64,000 bases of DNA from Hymenopellis radicata. Its lineage: Eukaryota > Basidiomycota > Agaricomycetes > Agaricales > Physalacriaceae. The DNA is taken from the NCBI GenBank assembly GCA_015501595.1, contig JADNRX010000011.1, positions 310,001 to 374,000 of the forward strand. Reading direction: 5' to 3'. The translations under genes were made by a program, and so were the position numbers. Position 1 is the stretch's first letter. Every line of letters begins with the position of its first letter. Below, in pieces: positions 32,640-43,869 of this stretch. The notes under the pieces are model-generated. The model was not told where the DNA came from. It saw nothing but the letters and a program-made list of their open reading frames with translations, and made no database searches.

Positions 32640-33604
32640 GCGGGACGAAACGAAAGCCCCACCACGATGAGCTTCCCCCGTGGTAGATTCTCTACGTCCG
32701 CACCCAAACCATCAACACAACTTCCCCCCCCTCATAGAGCACGGTAGTACCACCTCCTTCGACTCTACACTTCTTAGCTTGATCTGGTACTCGTAAGCAA
32801 GACTCTCCACGCGCACACCTCGCCTAGCGGTTGTGGTATGCTTGAGCGAGAGTGGCAAAACAAATTTTTATATCGCTGTCGTAGTACCCCCCTCCGCGAA
32901 TGCATTTCTTCAATACAGGTTGGCACACATACTCATTGGAACGCGCAAGTACTACTTGGTGGCAGGTCCGGGATAGCCAAGCGGCTCCGGTACTAGTAAA
33001 CTGAATTAGCCAAAGGCAACTTTTTTTATCTCGGATAGTAGGTACTTGGACAATAAGTGTTACATATATAGCTCGGATGGATGACAACTTGAATCTACGC
33101 ACTGTTTTGAGAACCCCAAGTGCCAGTTTCGGGAAAAGGCGCGTGTCCTAAGTATTGTATACCGCGAGCAGATCTGGCCTAGCGGCCATACGGCTATAGT
33201 GCTTGATACGCCGTTAATGGTTAACATTTTGCATCATACATATTTCATTCTGGCGCCCGACTGCTAACAAAGACTTTTTGGCATCACAACCTTGAGGCTC
33301 AGAGTCGGCATCTATGTAACTCGCTGGCACCCCCCCCCACATTCTGCAGATCAGCGCCCACCTATCAAGTATACCATTTTTTTTGCATTTTGGGGATGTG
33401 ACCGAGTTTGGGACTATGTGAGCGTGGTACACGTGGCCGAGAGGCTCTAGTGCCAAATATGACTGTTTGTTTCAACTTTTACTCATTGAAAGCAAGTTGA
33501 CACTCTGAAGCTCGTCAAGGAACGACTCGACTTTCATCCAGTGGGACGAAGGGCAATATTAACGATCCCCTACTTATGGTGGATTCACTGCGCCACACGT
33601 CTAC
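32640..33604 (+). repeat. Repeat X, copy 1 (~965 bp) with tRNA D-arm-like motifs
   Basis: This block is repeated directly at 33951-34940. It contains four spaced motifs like the 5' D-arm of a tRNA: CGCCTAGCGGTTGTGGTA (near 32822), GATAGCCAAGCGGCTCCGG (near 32972), TGGCCTAGCGGCCATACGG (near 33176) and GTGGCCGAGAGGCTCTAG (near 33433). No coding frame. It could be a SINE cluster, a solo LTR, or an array of A-box-like elements. Confidence 0.65.
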
Positions 33605-33950
33605 CCTTCCAAACCATCATAAGTAATAGCTGTTCCCGCATGTCTGGCGCAATTTCTCCTTGCCGTTATACGGGTATGCAGTACAGGTTGTGTTTTCATA
33701 CCATCTTTACGTCCATTTCCGGGTTTGAGAATTGGGAACTGGACGTACTTACTCATCGTGGCCGTGTAGCCGAACGGCTCAGGTCTCGATGTCAAGGAAC
33801 AAAGTGGCGACTTTTTGACTTGCGCAATCACAGGGAGGGCGATTCAAATCTCATCTCAACTTTGCAGTATGCTCTTGAGCAAACTCAGCGGGATGAACAT
33901 TTTTCTGTAACGACGGACCTCGTGCTTCGTCAGTCACCATCCCGCTGCCA
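33605..33950 (+). repeat. Repeat Y, copy 1: tRNA-derived SINE-like
   Basis: Closely matched by 38636-38962 in the same direction. It holds GTGGCCGTGTAGCCGAACGG (about 33758), like a Leu/Ser tRNA A box, and GATTCAAATCTC (about 33841), like a B box about 65 bp later. Both pol III promoter boxes in order are expected of a tRNA-derived SINE. Confidence 0.6.
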
Positions 33951-34940
33951 AGCGGGACGGGACGGAACGAAAGTCGATTGAGGCCTCACCGCGATGAGCT
34001 CGACTCCTTCCCCCGTGGTAGATTCTCTACGCCACACCCAAACCTGCGAAGCATCAGAAGAACTTGTTCGGGCGAGTGTCCACCGCCATCGACTCTACAC
34101 TTCATGGGTTGCTCCGGTACTCGCAAGCCAAGACTCTCGACGAGCATACCTCGCCTAGCGGTTGTGGTACGCTGTGACGTGCTTTGGGCGATATCCAGTT
34201 TTTGTATCGCCGTGGTAGTAGCCCCCCTCGGCGAATGCATTTCTTCAATCCAGCCTACACATTGGAACGCGTGCAAGTAAGTACTAGTGGCAGGCCCGGG
34301 ATAGCCCAGCGGCTCCGGTACTAGTAAGTGATACAGTCATTCGCATTGACAGCTTTTTACTATCTCGGATAGTAGGCTCAGTGTGTGATAACTAGGGAAA
34401 TAAGTGTTTGAGGGTGCGTGCGTGCCATCATGGATGAGAACTTCAAGAATAGGCGGTTTATTTTGAGAACCCACTGAGTGCCCGGGAAAAGGCGCATGTC
34501 CATTGGGAAAGAATCAAAATTACTTATTGTACGCGAGCACATCTCGCCTAACGGCTCCAGTGCTCCGTACGTCGTTAACAGTTAGATTTTACATCATACA
34601 TATTCATTCCGGCACCTGACTGCTAACAAAGACGTTTTGGCATCACAAGTTCACCTTGAACTCCGCCCCTCCCCATCCCCCACATCGACACTCGATTCTG
34701 CAGAAGCATACCGTTTTTTCCGCATTTTGGGGATGTGAGAGAGTTTGGGTCTATGTGAGCGTGGTACATGTGGCCGAGAGGCTTTAGTGCCAAATACAGT
34801 CTACAGTGCATTGTGCGTTTGTTTTACTCAAAGCAAGTTGACACTATGAAGCCCGTCAAGGAAGGACTCGACTTTCATCCAGTGGGACGAAGGATAATAT
34901 TAACGATCCCCTATGGCGGATTCACTGCGCCACACGCCTA
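33951..34940 (+). repeat. Repeat X, copy 2 (~990 bp)
   Basis: A direct copy of 32640-33604 with scattered substitutions and small indels. It keeps the same four D-arm-like motifs in the same order (near 34152, 34300, 34543, 34770) and the same closing GGATTCACTGCGCCACACG. Divergence suggests an old duplication. Confidence 0.65.
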
Positions 34941-35083
34941 CTAGTTCTATGTTTGATGGTCCCCACTGGCAGGACCACTGTAACTCCGTAAAAAATCGTA
35001 AGCGTGATGTAAACATAAGCCCAGGAAGAACGTCCGCTTCCGTGAACCAAAGATTGTGAGTGTTACTCATTAGACCACCTTCT

Positions 35084-35959
35084 CTATCTCCATGCGCCGG
35101 CGAGTCTGTTCGTCGCTGTATATGGTGGACTAAGCTTCATCGTTTTTAGTAAAAGGCTCGCGGGAACGCACGGTTTGTTAATGCCACTCTGTTCTCCCTT
35201 GAGCAGAATGGTGTCATAGAGCAGGGTGGCTATTTGAGCTCCGAGGATGCTCGCCATGATAGGGCACCAGATCCAGTAATGGCTGGAGGACATCAGCGAT
35301 GATGACAGTTCGAGGCGGAACATCCCTACTTTCGGAATGTGTAGACGTCGGTACCGTAACCCACCAAGGAAGTAAGAATTCTCGGACCCAAGTCGCGAGC
35401 TGGATTCAGTGCGAATCCTGGAAGTGGACAAGAATGAATACCATAAAATAACCCCCAAACCATAGCGACATGGAGGCAGCGCTCAAGACTCACCCGTCTG
35501 CATTCCTAGGCTCGCGGCGATACCAAGAAATAGAATGAATAAGACGAGCGGAAGAAGGTCACTCTGCACAGGAGAGTTCCGAGCATCTGTCACGGCAAGG
35601 ATCACTAGAACCAGGATCGCAGTGCCCAAAAATTCCGTGAAAAAGCAGGAGACGTTGGTCATGTAGTCCAACTGACGATAATGTTCTCAGACACGAAGAA
35701 CGATACTAAGAAGGATGAAACTTACGGAGAAGGTACCAAAGTTGCCAGCGGTCGCAAGAGTTCGGATGTTGCGGCCGCCCTCGACGATATCAATCGCGTG
35801 GACGTAGTTGGCGTAGATTATTCCAGCACCGACGATGCCACCTAGGAGTTGCGCGAGGATATAGCCTGACGAAATGTCAGAGCGAAGACCGAAGATAAGC
35901 GCAGAAAGCGCCATACCAGGTACCTTTCTCCACGGAAAGCCTCTCCATATTGTGAACAC
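35084..35959 (-). pseudogene. Aquaglyceroporin (MIP family), N-terminal half missing
   Basis: Exons 35959-35917, 35864-35726, 35671-35494, 35417-35330 and 35282-35084 join in frame. They give the second part of a MIP channel: [39 protein letters not shown], a loop E NPA motif in FALNPARDLGPRI, and a final helix HYWIWCPIMASILGAQIA. The DARN and NPARD context suits a glycerol-permeable type. The first NPA box and helices 1-2 are absent. Upstream of WRGFPW an in-frame TAA precedes unrelated sequence, and no ATG opens the frame. The gene has therefore lost its 5' half by insertion or rearrangement. It could still be a fragment that uses an undetected distant exon. Confidence 0.65.
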
Positions 35960-36751
35960 AAATTACCTACTACTGCCCCGGAAGGCTGATACTGGTCTCG
36001 TCACTTCCGTATCGTGATGTGAGGGACTTCTACGAGTGGGTCAACACATTGTGGAGGTAGTGGGGACTCGAGACCACGAACCATGTTCCACGCCTTCGCC
36101 AGTTTATAGGGGTCGCCTTGGATAGAGACGTCACCCGGTTCGTTCCCATCTACAGTCCATAGAAAGGCCCCAGCTGCTCGGCGCGTGAGAGGTTCAACGG
36201 CCAGCATACTTGAATAATTGGTGCAAGCCTGTATATACTATAGTCTTTAGGTACTTCAAGCTTCCTTTTGGAAGCTCAAACGAGATTTGTCCACGCGAGG
36301 TCGTCCCCCTCCTTTAGCATATAACCGCCACGAATATAATATAATTCTCCACCCATTCGGAGAATTTAGGTTGAGAGGGTCCGGGAGAGAGACAAGGAAC
36401 AGATAAAAACGCGCTTGAAGTTGATGAAGTAAAGAGAAAAGAAACTTGAAACGTGAGAGTTTCTGCCCTGGGTCACATGTCAATTTGAACGCGTCACTCA
36501 CGTGAAATTCTTGCATTATACTTTCATCTTCGCCGTATCCCGCTGACTTCTTCAGAGAACAGGCTCTTGTGGTCCGTTTCTTCGGCTCTCACAGCTGACA
36601 ACAAGTAACGTTTTCAAAAAAGGCCGGGACTACCATTGGCTGGTAAGCGGCCCTATTCACATCAAGCACAATCTAATTTTCTCGTGCGACGCAGTCCCTT
36701 GACCGTGTCGCTGGTCCGCCGTAGCTTCACTGAGCTCCTGCTCTCTCATCA
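35960..36751. other. Intergenic between MIP fragment and F-box relic
   Basis: About 790 bp. A 68-codon ATG frame on the minus strand (36207-36001) has plausible composition but no recognised family. Nothing else seen. Confidence 0.35.
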
Positions 36752-38331
36752 ATGTCCCAGCCCCTTTGTCCTGCCTGTAGGCAGCTCACTGAGCAATCTC
36801 TCCCATCTGAAATACCACCGTCGCCCGCTTCTCGGAGCTTCTCTCCGTGAACACTCCCCCACTCGATGCCGAAGCCGCCATTCTTCTTCAAATTGTGCAG
36901 AAATCGTCTGCAGACATAGAATCCCTACAGTTGCAGATAATAAAGGTCCAAGAGACACTTTCTGCACTGATGGGCCTGCAGGAGACGGCGTCGCGTAGGA
37001 TCGCCGACGCGAAGAGAATTCTTCATCCATGCGATCCCTCCTCAGGACATCCTCATCGAAATATTCCTTTGCTGTACCCCGATCGTGAACCATCACGAGG
37101 TTGACTGGTCTTGGGGTGGCACGAATTATGACAGCCTCTGCCCTCTAAACCATCCCTGGAATATATCCCACATCTCCCATCGGTGGCGAGAAATTGCCCT
37201 TTCTCTTCCCCGTTTGTGGTCGGAGATATACCTCGATTTCACACGATATACCAGTTTCTCCCTCGACAATGCTCTTTTGTGGGCTCGTTGCTCTTCGAAA
37301 GGTCCGCCAAGCTTGACCTCTGTGTCAATATTGTTAGCGGGGAAATGGACATTGGCTATCGCCCTTTAATTCCTCTCTTGAAGGAAAGCACGACGCGCTG
37401 GCGGATACTAAACGCTGACATGTCATCGCCATCATTGCAGTCCTTGTCCGGATGCGAATTTCCATTGTTGCAGGAGTTGGGTGTACGCGACGAGAATCCG
37501 GGTGATGGAACAGATGTCCCTGTGGACACTTTCAGGAATGTCCAGAACGTCACAATCATGCATTTATACTCCTCGGACACTGGTGTCGAGGCGTACAAAA
37601 CCCTTGGCGAATTTCCTTGGAGCAAGCTATTGAAACTGTCATGCTATTCGTCTATGTTGACCTCCGATTTTCTTCCTGGTCTCCAGCAATTAACCAGTGT
37701 AGAAGAGTTAACGATGACGGCTGAATATATCACTGAGTCTCTTCTTGATGCTCTCTCAGGACATTTGATCATTCTTCCGGCCCTAAAGCGTCTCGAGGTT
37801 ATGAACAGTGACATCGAGGGGGATGACATCGAGAAGTTCGACCATATTTTGCGCATTCCATCCATTTCCTGCCTTACTCTTAGCTTCGGAACTCATCGTC
37901 CCCTGCATTTTACGGCGCCTGTTCTACATCCTGACTTCCATAGAATTTCAAGTCTCCGCATTACCTGCTCAATGACAGAGACTTCGGGCGAGTTGGATTA
38001 CATTGGTGGCACCAAAATGTTGCTCAACTTCCTACGCCCTTTGTCCGGTGTTGAAGAATTTGAGCTGAAGGACGAAAATGTCACGGCAGAGTTTCTGGAC
38101 GGTCTTTCTGTGGAGGAGGCAGAGAAAGGCGCGGTACTCTTGCCATCTCTTACCACTCTCGATCTTCACGAGTGCGGATTTCCCAACATCGACGAAGCTC
38201 GCGCTTCGCTTCGGCGTATTGCTGAGTCACGCTCTGCGGTTCGTGTAGCTTTAGGCCAACACATCAGTGTGAGTACAGTTCTCCCAGTCCGAGCCTACCA
38301 GCCGTTAAATTCCGAACAGATACTTCATTAA
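36752..38331 (+). pseudogene. F-box/LRR-like gene with three frame breaks
   Basis: It begins MSQPLCPACRQL with a CxxC typical of this family. It continues ELLSVNTPPLDAEAA, a heptad-rich segment, then IPPQDILIEIFLCC, the F-box, followed by ISHRWREIALSLPRLWSEIYLDF and leucine-rich repeats to the stop at 38331. Frames change near 36825, 37023 and 37245 with no possible intron, so three single-base events separate four conserved blocks. The long 3' frame (37183-38331, about 380 codons) is intact and aligns with the relic at 1-1081. In an SCF complex the F-box would bind Skp1. Either an ageing family member or an indel-prone sequence stretch. Confidence 0.7.
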
Positions 38332-38635
38332 GAGTGATTCACAACTTGAGAGGAGGTCGTTACGTTATTAGCACTCATTAGCTTTGGCTATCAATGTCGA
38401 GTCCGGATGAATCAAACTGGCAATGCCCTGCTCTACGACGCGGGCAACGGCACCATGGGTAGCCCACCAAAACAATACGATGATCCTCGAGATATCACTG
38501 GTCAGCCTCGTAGTCTTCAATGGATCGTCTTGCAACTTAGCGGCAGTACTGAAGTTCAGAGAAGGAGATCCGAGAATATATGAGGGAAAAAAGTCCTCGT
38601 TCTGCCTTGCACCGTGGACTTGAACACTTTAGTAC

Positions 38636-38962
38636 ATCCCAAAACCATCATAAGTAATAACTGTTCCCGCATGTGCGGCTCAATTTCTCCTTGCCGTTCT
38701 ACGGGTACAGTTTGTGTTTTTATGCCATCTTTACTTACATTTCCGGGTTTGTGAATTGTGAGGTGGACGTACTCATCGGTGAGCCATTCGTGGCCGTGTA
38801 GCCGAACGGCTCAGCTGTCATCTTAGTTGCCATGAGATGGGGTGATCTTTTTATAAGGTGTAACTTGATAGCTGATTTAAATCCCATCTCATACTTATCA
38901 TACTTACTGCGTCCACGTCGTGACAGTGCAATATGCTCTTGAGCTCAGACATTCATCCCGCT
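38636..38962 (+). repeat. Repeat Y, copy 2: SINE-like
   Basis: Matches 33605-33950 from CATCATAAGTAAT through GTGGCCGTGTAGCCGAACGG to TTTAAATCCCATCTCA and ATGCTCTTGAGC. A-box- and B-box-like blocks are about 80 bp apart. It stands alone here without repeat X. Confidence 0.6.
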
Positions 38963-39241
38963 GAGCGGACCGCGTAACCCATCAGTCTTGACATTCATCG
39001 ATTAAACGCTCAAATTAACAAACAATGCCACAATTACACTATCCCTCCCCTCCCCTTCCTCGTCACCCCAAACCTCTTTTTCACCACCCTCAGGACCACA
39101 TACGCCAATAACCTATACACCACGGCCGTCACCACAATCGCCCCCAAGTTCAGCCCCGCATCAATCCTGTCTAGGTTATAAATCTCCAACACCTCCTCCC
39201 CACTACTAATCACACACTGGCCCCCAGGAAGCCGCTCGCCC

Positions 39242-42200
39242 TCAGGTACAGCTAAACGTCTGCCCGCGGAACGCGTACGGCATGAGGTTGTTCACTGCGT
39301 ACCCGAGCGGCGAGAGCTTGTTAAGCCCTTTGAAGAAGTCCGGCTGGTCCACGGACATCAGACCTAAAATAATTTATCAATAGGTGGTCGGCATCACGCG
39401 CGCGGAAGACTCACCAGCCATAAATGTCGACACGCTCAGCAGCACATTCGTAACATTCAGCGCAAGCCCCGTGTTGTCGTTCAAGAGCGTGTTGAATATG
39501 ATCCCCAGCGACTCGCCTGCATTGACGATGGCCAGCGAGTTGAGCGCGACGATGAAGAAAAACTCGATGCTTCGTGTGAGGTTGGTCGCGATCGCAGTGA
39601 GAGAAGAAAACATCAGACACGCCAACATCTCGCAGGGCAACTCCAACAGGACGTAGGAGAGGAAAAAGGCCGATATTGAGTATGCGCCGTCGTCGTATTC
39701 CTGTCATCCAATTAGTAAAACAATGTTAGAACAGAGAACACACTAACCCGATAAAAGATATCCCTCTCTACAGGATACACGGCAATATTCTGGAGCATGC
39801 CGACAAAGTAGACTGCATCTCCATCAGTAAACAATCACAGCATGTACAAACCACCTACGAGGAAGAATTTCCTGCAAACAACCCACTCGATTCTGCACGC
39901 TCACATAGTCGTTTCCAAGAGGCGAAAAGAATATCCCAGAGACAATCTACCGAAAAGTCAGCCAACCATAAACCCATGAAAAGATTGAGACACACCCCAA
40001 GCCCCATAACATTCCCAAACCTCGCCTCCGACACCGCCTGTTGACGCTTAAACGCCAGCCATCCCCTTCTCAACAAAATCGGCAACGATATCCTCATCGG
40101 CGACATCCTCTTCTCATACCTCCTCAATTCACTCGGCGGCATCCTGCTCTCCTTCCCCTTCTCCTGCAGGCCACGCTCCCGCTCCTTGAACGCACTAACC
40201 AACCTCTCCACCTTGCGCCTGCTAACCTCCTCCTGCTCCTGCTCCCGCAGATCCACGGAAACGACATCAAGCGCAAAGTCCGCTGGGTTCATCGTGGACG
40301 GGCATTTAAAGCCCACACCCGCCATGTACGTTAGCATGTCGTCCCCCGGTCCCGAATATGCCACGCGGCCGCCCTTGGTCAAGAGCAGGATGTTCCCAAA
40401 GTGGTTGAAAAGCTGAGAAGAGGATTGGTGCAAGGTCGTGATTATTGTACGTCCTTCAGATGCCAGTTGATTCAAGACATCCATAATTGACGATGCCGTA
40501 AACGCGTCTAAGCCAGAGGTGGGTTCGTCGAGCCTATAGTCATAGTACATGAGGAAAATGGAAAAAAGAGGAGAGAGAGAGAACAGCATACATTAGAACC
40601 TGCGGCTCCGTCAACACTTGCACCGCAATACTCACTCTCCTCTTCTCCCCTCCAGAAATTCCCTTCTGCAACTCACTCCCGATCAAGGTCTCCGCACACT
40701 CCCTCAGCCCCATCTTATCCAGTACTTCATCCGCCTTCCTCACCTTCTCCGCCCGGCTCATCGACGCCGGCAGCCTCAGCCCCGCAGAGAATCGCAGCGT
40801 CTCGCGTACAGTAAGGTACGGGAGCAGTGCGACATCGTCCTGGGTCACATACGAGCAAAGCGCTTGCAGGTCAGAACCTTGGTAGCCGTTCAGAGTAAGC
40901 ACCCCGTCCGCCTCGTATGTCGTACGCCACGTCGACCGCAGGCGCTGTGCCATCAAGTTAAGCAGCGAGGATTTACCACTCCCTGAAGGCCCTAGGATAA
41001 CGTTGACCTTGCCAGTTTCGAAAGTCGTCGTAATCCCATCCAATATCGTCTTGGACTTTGATGTCTCTCCTCCTTCGTCATCCTTCTTCCCAAGACCCCA
41101 ACCTTTCGTCCGCACTTTCAAGGTATATCCCGTCAACCCTACATCGACGCCCTGCACCGCTCCCTCGGCCTTGGTCCTCGTCCTAATCACCGGCTGCTTA
41201 TCCTTCCGGTCTCCCTCTTCCTTCTTCCGTCGCCCCAACATGGTTATATCTACCTTCTTCACATATAACAGCATTATGCTGCCCAAAAAGTACACAACGG
41301 CAAATCCGAGCATAGCGAGGATAGGCACAATCCTCCAAGAATTATTAACAAGGGGTATAGCGAGAGAGGATATAATGAAGTCTCCGCGGTATGCGACACA
41401 GGCAGGGTCGATACGCGGATCGCCCGAAGGACAGTCGTAAAATCGATCGTGGAACTCGTTGTACGCCACAGCAGTGAAGCCATAGAACTGTATGGGATCT
41501 CAATATCAGTGTATAGTATTTGGAAAGGTACTTACCACCTGCGAAGTCCACTTGAGCCACCTCAGCCAGATGGGTATCGTATCGGCCTGAATAAAGAACC
41601 CACACGCAAACGTATGCACCGTGTAGCTCAAATTAGCCAACAACGTCGCCGTCGCAAAATCTCTAGCCACCGATACGGCAAGCGCGGCAAACGTCACACT
41701 TGTTAGATGGCTCATCAACACCACCGCGAAGTAGATGAAAAAGCGTTCAGCGATCTGCGCTAGACCCATGAGCCAGTAGGATATCACCGAGAAGATGAGC
41801 GGCACAATGATATCCTCCAAGAAAAAGTGCGAAAAGCGATAGGACAGGAGAAACGGGAGGACACCGACAACACCTTCGGAGTGTTCGCGGTCGAATACTG
41901 GCATTTCGATGACGGAGAGTCGGTATACCTCGAACATGACCATTAGGTATCCTTGTAGACCTACGGCAGTGTAGCATGCTGCCTGCCTCGAGCGTATACC
42001 CGCCAATGATTCGGGGAGCTGGAGGAAAACAAGCCCAACGACAAGCCCCATAAGTGCAGCCTCTATCCAAGATGTAGAAAGACCCATAGGATCGCGAAAT
42101 GAAGTCTTGAACGTGCGCATCACAAGGGTATAGACCGTACGCTGGATGGGAGCCTTGCCTTCATGTGGTATATCGAGTTCTGCAATGGCGTTGTCGGTAG

Positions 42201-43361
42201 AGGCCTTGGACTTGATTGACGGGAATCGAGTATTTGCAGCATCCTTCCATGCAGTGCTCAACGTCTGGACTCTAGCGCGCGACTCTCGCTCCGCCTCGCC
42301 CGTCCGTGAATCAATGGCCGCCGCCCCGATCAAAAAATCAGCCGGATTGACATGGTCCTCCATCTTCCCGACCGCATCCATCCCTTCAAACCATCCAACG
42401 GCTTCGTCCACTTTGCCTGTGTACAACATCTTGCCCTGGGCAAGCAGCGCCACCCTGTCAAGCATGAAGAACACCTCCGAACGCGGCTGATGCAGCGTCA
42501 TGATGATCGTTCTTCCTTTCCGCGCAATGCTTTGTAGGGTTTTGACGAGCTGAAAGGCGCTGGTCGCGTCCAAACCAGTAGTGGGTTCATCAAGAAATAG
42601 CACCGATGGGTTCCCGAGCATTTGGACGCCCAGACTGACGCGTCGGCGTTCACCACCGGAACATCCGCGTCGTTTGAATCCGTCTCCGACTGTTGTATCG
42701 GCGCACTCTTTCAGGCCTAGCTCCAAAATTATCTCTTCTACGAGTGTGGCGCGTTGAACTTTCGAAACCGATGAAGGCAGGCGCAGATCGGCAGCACACA
42801 TAAGAGTCTCGCGAACCGTTAATGTGGGGAGCAGGACGTCTGTCTGTGTCACATAGGCATGTGTAACAGTTGACAGAGACTCCGAATCGTTGTACAAAAG
42901 TTGACCCGTAATGTCCAGGTTGCTGCTTCGCATACGATGCGAGAGGACATTCAGTAGTGTCGTCTATGTCCAAGTCAATACAAATGAAATGGGAGAGATT
43001 CACCAAGTTAACATACCTTCCCACTCCCACTACTGCCCACAATTCCCGTCAACGTCGCCCTCGGAAAGTCCGCGTCCACGTCCGCTAGGATTTTTTTCGT
43101 CCTGGCTTGCTCTACATCCTCAGGCGGCTTCTTCTCCTTCCTTTTCAGCCACGATAACGAGCGCCCACTCTCGACACGGACATTAAGCTGTCGAATCTGC
43201 ACGTCCACAGGCGCTACGGCTGAGAACGAGAGCTTCTCCTGATGGGTGTCGGCGAGGTACCAGTGATCCGCCGAATGGTGTTCGTCCAGGTTTTCTTCCG
43301 CAGCTCTGTCGACTTCCGGCTTGGGTTCCGACATTATGTCTGAGTCGTCCGCTGGCGCCAT
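39242..43361 (-). CDS. Full-size ABCG (WHITE/PDR-like) ABC transporter
   Basis: Eight exons (43361-43017, 42963-41536, 41487-40592, 40533-39996, 39946-39859, 39812-39748, 39700-39415, 39363-39242) join in frame to 1255 residues, ordered NBD1-TMD1-NBD2-TMD2. NBD1: GSSGSGKTTLL made across intron 1, CSGGERRRVSLG, VLFLDEPTTGLD, H-loop TLHQPR. NBD2: GPSGSGKSSLL, ISGGEKRRVSI, LDEPTSGLD, TLHQSS. Signature one starts C rather than L/I. TMDs contain the usual six-helix blocks (RTFKTSFRDPMG; VERDIFYREYDDGAYS). The frame stops at TGA 39244-39242 after TFSCT. One base later the sequence would continue about 69 residues to TAA 39036-39034 with a plausible last membrane helix, so the C-terminus is probably cut by a single-base deletion or error. 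Likely plasma-membrane export of lipids, pigments or xenobiotics. Confidence 0.85.
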
Positions 43362-43869
43362 TATTCATTCACCTCGAGCGCGGAAGTTGGGGAAAAGCGA
43401 ATGAGGTCCGTTATCAGGACCGTCAATGTACGGGGAAGTATCGGCGATCATCTGGTCCCCGGTCATCTCGGATGCAGGCTTACACTCTAACTTTTGGGCT
43501 TGCGGGATTGAAAGAGCTTGTAAGTATGTAGGAAGGCGGGAAAATGTCAAGCAGACTGACTTACTATTTACAGTAAAGCCAAAGACGTACACTCGCTTCG
43601 CAATACAGAAGCGGATGTCTCAGTCCTGTCTCAGTCTCGGTGGCGGTCGTCTCATCGAGAGGATGGAGGCAAGAGGCAGGATGGCTCTCAAGGCAACTTC
43701 CGAAAGCTTCCTCAAGGCGGGAATTAAAGAAGTTTGGCTAACGTACTGACAGTTTGCCTGAAACCAGTTACTCATGTATTGAGTCAGATCGATGGAATGA
43801 ACCTCTTCCATTAACGATCATCATCCCTAACGTCTGCCCATGGACAAGGTGGTGCCAAAGTGAGTTTGA
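43362..43869. promoter_or_regulatory. Divergent intergenic region, ABCG / APH-like kinase
   Basis: About 500 bp separate the two divergent start codons. Short frames here match no family. The region must hold both promoters. No clear TATA was picked out. Confidence 0.35.

Noticed and set aside
36001..36207. 68-codon ATG frame upstream of the aquaglyceroporin
   Set aside because: It was considered as the missing N-terminus, but it has no NPA box or membrane helix and does not join in frame.
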